From contig JAQGDQ010000013.1 of NCBI GenBank assembly GCA_030141605.1, forward strand, positions 450,447 through 510,446: DNA of 60,000 bases. Direction: 5' to 3'. This document shows, piece by piece, positions 10,721-22,739 of this stretch. Origin of the DNA: Tubiluchus corallicola. Its lineage: Eukaryota > Priapulida > Priapulimorpha > Priapulimorphida > Tubiluchidae. Position numbers and translations under genes: made by a program. Each line of letters opens with the position of its first letter. The stretch's first letter is position 1. Below the pieces are notes generated by a model. That model was not told the DNA's origin, made no database searches, and worked only from the letters and a program-made list of their open reading frames with translations.

Positions 10721-13700
10721 TTATGAGGTTTTTCCTTGTTTTGCTGCTTGATGAGCTTGCTGCATTCGTTGTAGTAAAGCTGGATCGAGTGCAACTCTGG
10801 AAATGATGTTTCTTTCTGCTACAAACTCTCCAACTGGAGACTTGGTGTTAGGAGGCAACAGTGCAAGGTACAACGGAGTATCCGCACCTAAATAATGATT
10901 TATTATAAGTGTTAACTTTCAAAAAACAATAACCCATTTTACAGTTCCAGCGATTGACGATGATTGTGAAAGGATCAAAGGTTAAGTGTACCAGACAATA
11001 CGTACAGTTAACGCCTTGCAGCCCAAGCTACTGCAACAGTAACAGTCTTAACAGCTAGCTAGAACCTTACCTACATTTTTTTCTTGTTTGCAAGCAAAAT
11101 CTTGCTTATTAAATCACTCTATGCACAGACTAATGCATATTTAAGTAAAGTCTACCTAAAACAACTGAAGTTACTGAACTGACGTATACGTGGCTTTAGC
11201 CACACATCAAGTCATGGTTTTAGTTAAGAGGCATTGCCATGATGCACTTAACATTTGACCTACAGCAACTGCGCATGTGCACAACGAAACCGTGAAATGG
11301 CTTATTCAGCATTCATACTTTCAATATACAACAAATGCTTACAGTGAGCAAATGAGCACGTTCATGAACATAAAATAAACAATGGACCTTATGCTTTAGC
11401 CAATGGTCTTTCATTTAGCCTTGATAACTAAATGATGACAAGCAACAGCAGACATAAAAATTTCTGTATTTTGTAACTCGCAACTAAGCTCACAAGTGCC
11501 AAGAAGCAATGGCTTACCTTTTTTGCAAATGCAAAATGTATTAACAAAATAGTACTCATCATCAGAAACTTATTAATATATCAGCACTGAATCTCAAACA
11601 CCCAATCTTTATACGAATTTACTCAAATGGTCGTAATATTAACGCTGGACAAACTAAGCATCTTGGTAAGTGATACAAAATGTCAAAACTTTTAGCCGTA
11701 TATAAAAATCTACTGATCTTGTTCTTAGATTGAGACAGGTTACAGCATATTATAATTGCTGATGCATATTATAATTATTAACACAAAATACAAAATAACC
11801 ATTTTATACACATCAACACGTACAGCTAGTTAATTACCTTCGTCAATTGTTTTATGCCCTTTGCCATGTGTCATATCTGTGTCGACATATCCTGGACAGC
11901 ACTATTAAAAATAAGAAAAAAACTGATTCAATCTTAGTTCATCACATTACACAAACAATAAGATCTGCAACCCACTGTGCACTGTTGGCACCCTTCTGTC
12001 TCGGAAGACAATGGAATGTGTGCCAAGAGAGTCCGGTCCTTGAACGTCTCCAGGGAGCACGCCTGGGCAAGGTGTATGGAGATCCTGAGTTGCCCAGACC
12101 ACAGGAACCCCCTCTCTTCCTCCCTGGTGTAGTCCAAAGGAAAGCGGAGCGATACATTTGGCACCAGGTTGGCTGCAGGAGCTGCCGGAGTCAGTGGGCA
12201 TGCTGCACTGGTCCGCCTTCGGGGCTCCGCTCCTGATTTGGAAGGTTTACTCCTCTACACATGGCCGTTGGGTCACTTGATCTCTTCCGCCCTCTAGCCG
12301 TTGGCTGCTTGTACAGCTCCTCCGCCTAGTGTCGAGATACAGTGTGGGCATCCCGCAAGCCTACAGCACCTGGTATGCCTAGGTGGTCACCCATCCAAGC
12401 ACTAATCAGGCTCTATGTTGCTTAACTTCAGTGATCAGACGAGAACCGGTGTTTTCAACGTGATTTGGCCGTAGTATTGTGCACTAGCCTTACATTTTCG
12501 AGATACAGACAGCAGCTGCAGAGTATAATCAATGGTTTAAAAATTGCTTAAAATGTGTCGTGGTGCCTTTTTTATGCGCTTGCTCTGCTTAGTGGGGTGG
12601 TATTGAAATTTACTTACAGCATTTACGATGATATCTTTGCGGGAATCTTTTTGCAGCTCACGAGCGTGTATCACAGTGAGTGCAGTCATGAAAACTTTCG
12701 ACATTCCATAAGAGGTCATCTTCCATCCATTTTCTTTCTGTTTTCCATCTTTCACGTCTCTGTGAGGAAAAAGAGATAACAATGGCAACCCACTTACATG
12801 TAAAACATTGTCGTCATTTGTTTACGTCGTAAATATTATCAAACAGTTTTAAAACGTGTATGAAACAATAATTGTGATACCTCAGGCACTCAAGATTTAA
12901 GATCTTGATGAGCTTAGTCAGTATATCAGACCTGCAAATACTCCTCATGCATTAGGAATGTGCCACAGTTTTTAAGTTTTTCATGCGTGCACATGCATCA
13001 ACATTCTCACGCATTTCTGCGAAATTAACAAGCAAGTTTGTGAAATCACCTTGCTTCCTTCATCATAAGTACCAACCAGAAATTCACAACACAGTTAGTA
13101 GTGCAGCTGAGGTACTATTGTGCTTTTCTTGTATGTACATAAAACACACATATATATTTTTGGTGGTATTCATTTACCCCTTCGACCCTGCCAAAGGCAA
13201 GATCATCACCGAGCTTTCTATGATCCACACTAACTTGTTCATCAAATGATTGGCAGGTCTGGTATAAGTTCTTTGTTGCTATGCGCAATACAACACTCAA
13301 ACCATCAATTATCGTATTTGGAGTGCAACAGTCTAAGCAAAGTATACCATAAACACACAAAAGATCAACTTTTAGGTGATGATAAGGCAGAAATTTCACA
13401 CAAATTAACAAGGTTTGAGTGTAAACTCATCTAGCAATCACATCCTGTCTCTTCTGGCATCAATTTTCCTGGAAATTAAGACTATGTTTACTTTCTTAAT
13501 ATTAAACTGTACCTACGAACCTTAGATAGTTCACATTTTTGACTGTCTCATGACTTTCACCCACAATCTTAGTAAATTCAGTAAAAAAAACACATTTTCG
13601 ACACTTACTGCACAAACTGATTTGCAAGGTTTACTAAAGTTTCCTCATAGAGATCAGGTGAGAGAAGCTGATGTCTAACCTTCTCATTTGTTAGTTCATC

Positions 13701-14356
13701 AAGAGTTCCAGCTCTGCTTGACACATTCACAACCCTACGAAAAGGAAACGTTCAAAATTATGCAAAAGTATCATAAAGTAGAATAACAAATAAATCTGTG
13801 AAATTCTTACTATCTTACTATTCTTAAGTATCAATACTAAATTAAATGTACGCAAAACTGATATTAAGAATAAAAATTAATATTTTTGTCAAACAGTAAG
13901 ATACAAATGATCAGCATATATTTGATATCTGCACTGCCACAGGTACTACTTATACACAGTTCATAGGGCCCTACGTATTTAAAATGAGAAACATAAAACT
14001 AAAATGGACTAAGCCAAATTTCTAAATTAAATAGAATTTTTGTTAATTTTGGGCTATACACAGCAGTATGTAATAAAATTTTGTTTTCTTATTACATGGC
14101 ATTTTACGAACAATTTTATATATCAAATTTGTTTATAAAATGTATATTAAAGGCCAAGAAAAGGGGAAAGGAAGCAGGTTTCAGAAAAAAAACACCTTAA
14201 GAAATTACATTACTTTATAGCAATTTTAATGCATATATTGTGTTAAAAGGAATTTTTGTTTGTTTTCATCTTAAATCTCCTGCAATACTGTTCGGACGGC
14301 GTCATTACAAGATGTCAGCTACACAAACGTAAATCAGGGGAAGAAAAGGCCCCCTG

Positions 14357-14392
<36 letters not shown>

Positions 14393-17300
14393 TGTCCCAA
14401 AACCGTTCCATGCAAATCTATATTACTTAGCATTTTGCTTACCTGCTGGAAAGACTTATGTAACTAGAAATAATAATTTAAAATGTTTGGTAATTGGTAA
14501 AATGTTGCTGGCTCTCACCCACCCTCTGGGGTACGCCATTCACTAACCAAAAACGTATTTTTAATCTTATTGACTGGACACAGTAATGTAAAAATTTACT
14601 TACGAAGTAACATGTGTGCTACACATGCTTTGATTATTTTTTCAAACTTCATGCCATGTTATCTAAGTTAGTTAAAAATAACTTACCATTAAAATGGCTG
14701 CACCTAACAGTCGTACGGGGTTTAACTTTACAAGTTTTATACAGCATTACTGCTGACACAAGCCCTGCATGCAAAAAGGCAGCATGCAAGTGGTACAAAA
14801 TTTCAAGACGAATTTTCAAGCTTTATGTAAGTGGAGCGTTTTCTTGTGCTTTAACCCTTTCACTATGTTGTTGCTTTTTAACTGGGCCACATTGACTTCT
14901 GCACATTTGACAATAACTTCTTGTGATGTGTTACTAAAACACGATCTTGTTAATAAACAGATAGTTGTTCATTATTGAGTACTAATATTAAATATTTGTT
15001 TTATTTCTGCACATGCACACACATGCGAGTACACATACATGCATTCACACACATACACACACGCACACACAATCATAAATAACTTATATTTGGAAACCAG
15101 TTTTCACAAAAGACACAATACTAATCCATAATATGCAATCATTTTATGAGAATGTAGAACAATCAACTAAACATACATTTCATCAACGATCTACAAGTGA
15201 CTTTGTGTGGGAACGTATCATAAAATACAAAATTGTGAAATGCACCTGGCTTCAGACATTGATTGGCTGGTTAGTGCTACTTAGCAACCCCAATCTCACG
15301 GTTGTTAGACTTTTCTACAATGTTTTGCATGGCTGTAGCAGTGAAATAAACAGACCTGGGTGACTGTGCTTAGTGCTGAACTTGGGCGGCAGTCTACCGC
15401 TTTCAGTCCCTTACATGAAAAACATAAGTGGCAGTGTACCGCCTTCCGTAGTGAAAAGGGGTAAGTTTTACTAGTATGAATCTAAAAAGTGTGCAGTTTT
15501 CATTTCTTACACTGATACAAAACACAGGCAATAACAGACAAAACAATGCTTTAACTAATTAAGTAACGGAAGTGGTGCTGACAAGCCACTGGCGTAGCAT
15601 TGTTTAGTTTTTTGCTGTATTACTGCTGCATTTACCTGTCTGAAGGCAGATTTCTTTTATTTTGAATTCTGCCTGCCCAATGTCTACAATAGACGTGATG
15701 GACGTATGATGATGATGAATTAAGTATAGTTTAGTACTGGCTCATCTATATTAGACAGCACCAGAAATGCCCACCTTGAATGAGGACGAAGTAATGGAAA
15801 AAGTGCTTTGCACACATTCAAAGTCCCGAAAGTGTTGATATTTATGGTCACCTCTGCTTGTTCCGCTGCAGGCACAGTCGAGTCCATCTGAAATTAACAT
15901 AAAAGACAACAACACATTTTATTCTTCCTAGTTCCTAGAGATCCCGAGTAACTCAATGATCTTTAAGCTGTCGCTTTTTAAGCTTTCAAGTTGGTCGATT
16001 ACGAAAGAAGTATTAAAAACCAATAAAGAAAAAGTCTATGACAGTAGGGCTAGGAAAATAAAAAAAACTTAATGGAATCCATAAAATATTATCTGGGGGT
16101 TGGCATTTTGATACAAGTTTTCGTACGTTATATGCAAACCCGGCATTGTTTACTAAAATGTCTAAGCCACCATATTTTTCCAATAAAAATTTCTTCAGAC
16201 GTTCAATGCTTTCTTTGTCCTCTATGTCAAGTTGATGGAACTTTGGTTTTAATCCTTCTTTGTTTAAATTTTCTACTGCAGTTTCGCCACGTGACTCATC
16301 TCGAGCTGCAAGAGAAAACAAGAATTTTTAAAGGCAACAGTAAACACTTTTAACAGTTCGTTCAGATAAGTAAGTTTTCTTGCGAAGTAACTGACAGACT
16401 AGAGAGGAAAACTTGCTGCGAGTACTCTCCATTCACTGTTAGAAGTGTTAAGAGTAACTCACAGACTAGAGAGGAAAACTTGCTGCGAGTTACTCTCCAC
16501 TCACTGCTAGAAGTGTTAAGAGTAACTCACAGACTAGAGAGGAAAACTTGCTGCGAGTTACTCTCTATTCACTGTTAGAAGTATAAAGAGTAATTCACAG
16601 ACTAGAGAGGAAAACTTGTCGCAACTGTCGGAGAATTAGCAATAACTTGCCAACAGTAACTCGTAAAGCAATTCACATTTGTGAGTTTGCTGTCAGAGAA
16701 AAATCTCACTGCAGAATACACGCAACTCTGAACTTCTAATGTAGTCTTGCTAGTCTCAAAGCCAGTTTTTACTAAAAGAACTTTTTGCAGGTGAAACTTT
16801 TTAGTTGTCAGCAATACCTGATGGACTTTTCATTGTATTTAATGAATCAATGAGTCAAACAATTTAATAATGAATAATTACTTTATTGACTCATAAGAAC
16901 GCACCATAAGTAGGTAGTTAACTAAATTACCTGTTAAAAACACGTCACCATCAAACTGTTTGCACAGGCCTCGAACAATTGCATAACCTATTCCTTTGTT
17001 TGAACCTGTAACCTGTGAAACAAACATCAATGTATAAAAAAACTGTTAGCCAACAATCTTTCATTTTTGAGAAATATAGTTTTATTTGCTAGAAATGCTA
17101 TACAACTGCTCCTCATATTACAAATTGCAGTTAGTTTTTTTTCCAAATCACAATCGAATCACAGCATTGTGCTTACATACACTTTGATACGGCTTTTGCT
17201 TATTCTGGTGTCATAAATATCAAGAAAAACACAGAAATACTGAAAATAGGGACGCCCATTTTTTCATTAACCTCCTTTATAATGGTTCATGGTTTTATAT

Positions 17301-17866
17301 ATAAAGACTCCTACTCCAGCTAAGCACTTGTGTATACATTTAAATAATATTATTGAAAAAAGTATTTAAAGATGCTAGCAGAGTAAGCAAGTCGAACTCT
17401 GCCATTGCATTGTTTTATTAGTTCAAAAAGTATATTAGCAACTTTGGTGCCAGATTTGATGGAGGCAAAACCTACATCATCTAATGTTTCAATGTAAATT
17501 CGTAAGTCGCATTAATAGAGAAAACTTTGCACACATTTTACAACACCGGATGTTAATTATGTTAACTTCTCGTGATAAACTGATTTTAATTAACTTTGCT
17601 AATATCTTGTGAGATTTTCTTCTCTAACCTAACGGTATTAATTAATTTTAGAAAATTGTTATTAATGTCAGTTAAGAAGGTAATGATAATACAATGCTAG
17701 CATAGCTATTGTAAGTTGTTAAAATTTATGACATTTAAATACTGTTAACTGTTATAGCCCTACAAATAGAGGGCGCATATATATATATATATGTATATGT
17801 TCATATGCTTAAAGTAAAGAGTTATGATAATAATGATAATTAGCAACTTACCACTGCCGCTTTCAT
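10721..17866 (-). CDS. CBR1: Carbonyl reductase 1-like SDR, copy B (complete, 8 coding exons)
   Basis: NADPH-dependent cytosolic short-chain dehydrogenase expected to reduce ketones, aldehydes and quinones. Coding exons: 17852-17866, 16931-17012, 16127-16305, 15775-15887, 13609-13734, 12618-12759, 11838-11901, 10721-10887. All junctions are GT-AG and phases agree (0,1,0,2,2,0,1), giving 295 residues. Visible motifs: cofactor loop VTGSNKGIGYAIV, the ARD arginine that favours NADPH, DIEDKESIERLK, NNAGFAYN, INTFGTLNVCKA with the structural Asn, catalytic Ser in VVNVSSRAG, catalytic Tyr/Lys in TSYGMSKVF, and NACCPGYVDTDM. Exon 1 encodes only MKAAV. The protein ends VAERNIISRVALDPALLQRM plus 14 residues, about 19 more than copy A; the family usually stops near the Trp that copy A keeps and copy B lacks. 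A variant poly(A) signal ATTAAA (reverse complement of 10633-10638) lies about 85 nt past the stop. Introns hold a MITE, a 5S-headed SINE, a minisatellite and TA/CA repeats. Confidence 0.92.
10932..11303 (-). mobile_element. MITE family M1, copy 1 (intron 7 of CBR copy B)
   Basis: Read on the minus strand, this matches the elements at 20895 and 49889 along its length, including GTTCTAGCTAGCTGTT, ACTGTTACTGTTGCAGTA and TGTCTGGTACACTTAACC. Terminal arms CCATTTTACAGTTCCAG and AGCCATTTCACGGTTTCG are imperfect inverted repeats. A second, internal inverted pair (AGGTCAAATGTTAAG and CTTAACCTTTGATC) is also present. No coding capacity. This is a non-autonomous DNA transposon of about 370 bp. Confidence 0.7.
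11980..12476 (-). mobile_element. 5S-rRNA-headed SINE (SINE3 type)
   Basis: Minus-strand order: a 5S-like head (12476 to 12359), a middle segment, then a GC-rich 3' part (about 12233 to 11980) that is clearly related to 18601-18890 on the plus strand. Shared blocks include GAGCGGAGCCCCG/GAGTGGAGCCCCG, a run of GCCAACCTGGTGCCAAATGT type, and TATGGAGATCCTG in inverse sense. The terminal block resembles CATYGTCTTC..GACRGA. The GC content stands out against the AT-rich intron. Translated frames across this body are open but have no recognisable domain, so they are not annotated as genes. It lies in intron 6 of CBR copy B, in the same orientation as the gene. Confidence 0.65.
12359..12476 (-). pseudogene. 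5S rRNA-derived sequence (head of the SINE)
   Basis: The minus strand reads from TACTACGGCCAAATCACGTT to GGTGCTGTAGGC and aligns over its whole length of about 118 nt with animal 5S rRNA. The internal promoter is well kept: A-box-like GAAGTTAAGC, and the C-box TTGGATGGGTGACC. Differences in the stem strands and intermediate region, a missing T-run terminator at the 3' end, and direct fusion to a repeat body argue for a retroposed 5S-derived promoter head rather than a functional 5S gene. Confidence 0.8.
14358..14390. repeat. (TA)n microsatellite
   Basis: About 15 uninterrupted TA units in intron 4 of CBR copy B. Confidence 0.95.
15005..15072. repeat. Degenerate (CA)n microsatellite
   Basis: An interrupted CACACA/CATACA/CATGCA tract in intron 4 of CBR copy B. 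Confidence 0.85.
15605..15720. repeat. Short copy of the GGACGT-array repeat family
   Basis: TTTAGTTTTTTGCTG, a TTTACCTGTCT block, and GCCCAATGTCTACAATAGA followed by CGTGATGGACGTATGATGAT match the left flank and first units of the large array at about 31990-32240. Here the array has only about two GGACGT units and then becomes GATGAT. It lies in intron 4 of CBR copy B, just below exon 4. Confidence 0.6.
16386..16622. repeat. 68-bp minisatellite, about 3.5 units
   Basis: The unit begins AGTAACTCACAGACTAGAGA, continues GGAAAACTTGCTGCGAGTTA and ends TAGAAGTGTTAAG; it is repeated head to tail with few differences. Within a unit AGAGTAACTC and GAGTTACTCT are perfect 10-bp inverted repeats, so each can form a hairpin. 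It lies in intron 2 of CBR copy B, about 80 bp upstream of exon 3. Confidence 0.9.
17777..17799. repeat. (TA)n microsatellite
   Basis: Short alternating AT tract in intron 1 of CBR copy B. Confidence 0.9.
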
Positions 17867-18285
17867 TTTAAATTAGTGCCTTGATTTGAAGTTTCGGCTT
17901 CAATTGCAATTATAAAGCTGCAGGTAGCTGTACAAAGACCGGACGGAACTTGTAAAAGTCAAGATTTATTCAAGCAACGTACAGCAAGTGAATTCACAGT
18001 GCTGTTAATCAATTCTTGTTACAAAATTAGTAATCTAAACCTCCATGCACATTAAACAGAATTAGACAAAGAAAAAGAACCTTTACCAAACGACTGGCGT
18101 GCTTTCACGCTCTCACTGGGCTGTGATCATTGATTTTGTCATTCTACATTGCCAGGTTACAGGACAACATGCAGAAAATAGCTGAGTCATTGTTGACTGT
18201 AGCAGAATCCAGGGGCTGTTATACACTGCATGTAGGTCACAGTGTAGTCAAAATGGTCTATTGATGCGCAACTGGCTAGGCTGTA

Positions 18286-18900
18286 TTGGCCGAAAAGGAA
18301 GCAGATTGCGTCAGCCTTCCCTGCCCCACACTTCGGTGTGTGATAGCCTCTTATAGACAAGTCCTACACAGTGCCTCCCCGTGGCGACATACGGGCAACT
18401 GGGTACCTTGCACCCCCAGGCTGAACTGTGAGGGCTCGGAGGAGGTCAGCCCCAAGAGGTGCGGTATGCATGCCCGCCGGCGTGCGGACATGCCCTGGTA
18501 CCCACTAACTTGACCCCCAGCTATGGGCAAATAGCCTCACTGCCTTGTGAGTATGCACTAGGGATAGTGAAAGGCTAAGGGAAACAACCCCGACAGAAAT
18601 ATCGGAGTGGAGCCCCGTAGGCAGGTTGACAAGATCACCGATCATCTTCCTGGCAACTTCTGCAACCAAGCTGATGCCAGATGTATTGCTCTGCATACCT
18701 CTGGACAACATCAGGGCGGTCAAGAGGGGGGGTCTTGACGTTCGGGCAGCCCAGGATCTCCATAGTTTTCGCCTAAGCATTGCGTCATGGAGAGGACACT
18801 CGGCTCTACAGCCACAGCAGACGCTGCTCCAGCTCCTCTTTATGGTGCAACCCATCGTCTTCATAGACGGACGGAGGCCGACGACGACGAGGTCACAGTT
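18286..18900 (+). mobile_element. GC-rich interspersed repeat, probable LINE 3' end
   Basis: Composition changes sharply from AT-rich to GC-rich. Positions 18601-18890 are the plus-strand counterpart of the 3' part of the 5S-headed SINE at 11980-12233. The upstream 300 bp (GGTGCGGTATGCATGCCCGC, GGACATGCCCTGGTACCC) is not found in the SINE. The 3' end runs CATCGTCTTCATAGACGGAC and then GACGACGACGA, resembling the short-repeat tails of L2/CR1-type retrotransposons. Open frames on both strands have no recognisable domain. I infer the 3' region of the SINE's partner LINE, but no reverse transcriptase is visible. Confidence 0.55.
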
Positions 18901-20894
18901 CAGTGTTCACCAGTCAGTGTGGTCACTTGTCAACGACGTAAGCGATACTAATTTCATTTTTGAACACATTTACCAAGTTTTTTTTGTATTTCTATTACAA
19001 GTTCCGAGGGCATATTAATCAACAGGCTAACAAGGCTATAGCCTAGGGCGCCAAAGTTTCATGGGTGCCGCAATTTTAGAAAAAATCTTATTTTACTTGG
19101 AAAATGTGTATACTCTCATATTCATGTAAAAGGCGCATTTTATAACACACCACAAGCAGTTATGGAGAACAGGTTATCAATAAATACCATATAACCAACA
19201 GGTGCAAGGTATTGGCCGAGTTATACTAAGGACTTTAAAAATGGTACCTGTTGTTGCCCTGCCAAACGCGTCGTATTTAGAGCAAAAGTGGGATAATAAT
19301 AGTCTCTGTTATGTAGTTGTAGATTGTTGTTTATAGTCGGCCCAAAAGCTCTTTGGAGCTTATGTTAATTGTTGATCCAAAAAGCCTTTTTTAATAGTTA
19401 CCATGACACAGAGTGAGCCTATCCAGGGCACTGTTTAAGGGAAAGCGTGACTGAGGTGTCTATTAGGAGTTTTTAAAGAGAAGTTGCGTTCCGTTCTTGA
19501 AATGTGAGATACAAGCTGAATGGCTAAAACCCTCACAGGAAAACTTAGCCAGCAGAAATTCAGCAACACTAAGCTTTATCAGTAACGAATGGATGACTGC
19601 CTCCGTGGTGTTACTCTGGGTTAAACTATCAAAGGTCCTGCTAGGTACGTCTATCAGACTCCTGTTTCTATGCTACATTTATGAATAAATATATTTTCAA
19701 CTTTGGGACTGGAATGTTATAACTGTTTAGTGCCTGAGATTGAGCGCTCATTCGGTGTTGTTCCTGTCTTTAGATAATAATCGATGGTGACTTTAACACA
19801 GTCATCATCACAGCAGTCTTTATTTACTGTTTATAAAGCAAACCAGCCAGATGCAGAAATAGTTTCTGGAAGCTTTAAAAGGTTCTGAATTCACTGCAAA
19901 TTGTTTTATTACCAGTGTTTAAAGGTATGTACGAAAGTCACGGGTGAAGTACTACAACAGCATAAGTATTAACACATAAAATGTCACTCAATTTTGTTAA
20001 ATCTTACAGTATATGCTGCAAACAGGCCCATTCACCTTTTTCATTGGTAGTGATATTTTAAAAATGGATATGGAGCTTACGAGACAATGTGATACTAGGA
20101 AGTACTGTTGCAACATTGTTCAAAGGGGTACCGAATGGTTGAATACATTCGAGAGAGGTAAGATGCACTATTGGCGGTATGGAACTCTTAAGTACAGTTA
20201 AAATGTCTAAGAGTTTGTGACAAAACTATTATGATTATAATAAACAGTGGCTATATTTCATTTCAGTATGACATAATTAAGTAAAAGTAATTATTAACAT
20301 TAATATCATTTAACTATAATAGTTATTATGTACTCACCAAAGAAATGTCATACTTGTTTTCAAGTCAGTTTGCTAATTGGATAATTGGCAATGAAAAAAG
20401 GGAGAGGTAGAGAGAGAGAAGGGAGTTCAAAGAAATTTGAACAACACGGTGGCATAATCATAGATAATACAAGTTTTGTAACTGTGTTTTAGAAATTTCA
20501 CATTTATTCATCAAATTTCTGTTCAAAAGTTAAAAGCTTTCAATAAATTTCCACATGCACGTGTATGGTAATTCCTGTAACACAATTCTTCAAACAAGTC
20601 ATAGTAAATATTACATAATTTCCGCAATTTTTTTGCCAATTATTATTGATGCCATAGCACTTGAAGAAGCGAGAAAATCAATCAGACAGAAATATATTCA
20701 ATAACAATATCCAACATATTAAACGAAGTTATTTTCTGCTTCCAAAAGAAATGATTCTTTTGCTAAAAAACTAAAAGAAATCTTATAAGCTGAATAAGAA
20801 AACAGATAAGACTTCTTATAGCACAAAGTCATGTACAATATGATAAATTCAATCAGAAAATATGTGAGAAAATAATTTTTAGAGATTTCAAAAC
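18901..20894. other. Intergenic between the two CBR copies, with one recognised repeat
   Basis: Apart from the repeat at 19022-19172 (listed separately), nothing with coding or RNA character is seen. Confidence 0.5.
19022..19172 (+). mobile_element. Repeat family R1, copy 1 (transposon end)
   Basis: Begins CAGGCTAACAAGGCTATAGC and continues to AAGGCGCATTTTATAACACA. The same sequence, diverged but collinear, is present on the minus strand at 26650-26806. The start resembles hAT-type ends, but the opposite end was not found. Confidence 0.6.
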
Positions 20895-21365
20895 AACAAT
20901 AAGCCTTTTCACAGTTTTGTTATATGCACGCGCAGTTGCTTTTGGGTCAAAGGTCAAGTTGTACCACAGCAACGTGTCTTAACTACAATTGTCATGTGAC
21001 AAGGGGTAAAGCAAAGCTGCCTGCGACATCAGTTCAGTAAATGCAGTTGTTTTGCATGGTAAAGCTGTAATTTTTTTCGTAATTACGCATTAGTCTGCGC
21101 CTAGTGTGATTTATTAGCAGGATCTTGCTTGGGAATAAGAAAAAAATGACTAGGTAAGGTTCTAGCTAGCTGTTGAAACTGTTACTGTTACAGTAACTTG
21201 GGCTGCGAGGTGTTGTCAAGTGTACATGAATGCATTGTCTGGTACACTTAGCCTTTGACCTTTTCACGATTATCATCAATCGCTGGAACCAATTAGAGCT
21301 ACAGCACTGAAGGACCATAGAGGTCCATCTGTCCAAACGCCCCGAACTGAGACCAAGATTGAGAC
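20895..21365 (+). mobile_element. MITE family M1, copy 2
   Basis: Collinear with the copy at 49889 over about 450 bp (AGCCTTTTCACAGTTT, GTACCACAGCAACGTG, ATCTTGCTTGGGAATAAG, GTTCTAGCTAGCTGTTGAAA, GTTACTGTTACAGTAAC). Inside it GTCAAAGGTCAAGTTGTACC and GGTACACTTAGCCTTTGACC are inverted repeats. A further solo fragment of its right portion (TGGTACACTTAACCTTTGAC) lies at 21370-21425. It lies about 1.4 kb past the 3' end of CBR copy A. Confidence 0.7.
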
Positions 21366-21429
21366 TGTACAGAAATATGCTTTTCTGGTACACTTAACCT
21401 TTGACCTTTCACGATCATCATATATCATT

Positions 21430-22739
21430 GGAACTGTGGAAAGACTTATTTTACCAATCCAGTAGTACAGTAGTAATAATTATTCTAGCAATAGTAACAT
21501 TTGATCTGTCAAAACATGATCTTATAATTTCAAGGCGGCCATAAAAATGAGTATTTATTTCCAGACTCTGACTTGAGGAAACACATATCATTAGCTTCTA
21601 TCACTTATAATCATTACAATTGAGTGCAGAAAATGCAGTGATGTACACCACACGATAATAAGCTGTTTATATAACATAGAAACCATTACCATCATCCACG
21701 ACTAACTAAAGAAAAAGTTACAGGTTATCCATTGAGATTTAACTGCACAAAAGCAGCAAGGCCCATTTCACAGTGAGGAAGCAAGGAAAATTCACAGAAT
21801 TTTACGAAATTTTTGTCAGTAAATCAGAAAATTATCTGAATTTTTTCAAAATCCCATGCAGTAAGAAAGTTCACTTCACAGCGAAACTGTGCGGCCAGTT
21901 AGCTGTAGCGACTTTGCGAGTTTTATACTGTATAACTACATCTAAGTATGAGTTATACTTGCCGCATTTCTCATATACAAAGTACATGTAATATGTAATG
22001 TCAGACCTGTTGGTTTTTTAGTAAAGTTCTACTAACCACTTCAAAACCTGAAGATATACATATATATAATAAATATATGCCTTTATTTGTAACTTTGGAC
22101 ACCACCCAAATTGGTACGAGAGAAGTTAAATATACATTACATAATCTTTAGATGCAGAAAACTCAACCGGGTTTTGAAATTTGATACGAGTTAATTAAGT
22201 TAAGCAATTTAAGTTACCAAATATTTAGGTAGACTCGACTACAGCAAATGAATTTTTTTGATAGAACTAACCGCACATTTTCTTATAGCGCATCAGCATC
22301 ATTTCTACAATTTTCAGGCAGAAAATGTAAGTGCACATCAGCAGTTTTATCCTCTCACCAAGCACTACACGTGCAGAGTTCTACTCAGTCTACTGAAAAA
22401 TCAACAAAAAAACTTAAGGAAACACATTGTTCTGCAAAGCTATGGGCAAAACTTGCTCGTTTTATTACATGCCGATCAATGTTGCATAAGCCTGTGTGTC
22501 GCGTTTTTTCAAAACATCCCCATGCAATCACGTCATTATAACCGTTTAGCTTCTTTAGCTACCTTTAACCAGCACAAGTAAATACAAATCACATCAAAAT
22601 ACTAGATTATAATCACTAAAGTACAAATTTTACACTTAGCGCAGACTTCTATAAAGATCATTATCTAACTCACAAAATGTTAAGGTCCCATAAGATTCAC
22701 AAACATTCACCGGTTTCTCCCTTCCACCCTCAGCAGATT
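21430..22739. other. 3' flank of CBR copy A: nothing supported
   Basis: AT-rich sequence without recognisable genes or repeats. No canonical AATAAA was found close to the stop on the minus strand. Confidence 0.45.

Noticed and set aside
11847-12236. 129-codon plus-strand open frame and three overlapping minus-strand frames
   Set aside because: They span the 3' part of the 5S-headed SINE and exon 7 of CBR copy B. Several frames are open at once because the repeat is GC-rich; no domain is seen.
18286-19018. 75-, 119- and 130-codon open frames
   Set aside because: All lie in the GC-rich interspersed repeat on both strands; none shows reverse transcriptase or other motifs.
22258-22581. 107- and 97-codon overlapping plus-strand frames
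   Set aside because: Overlapping frames with no homology, no splice sites and ordinary base composition.
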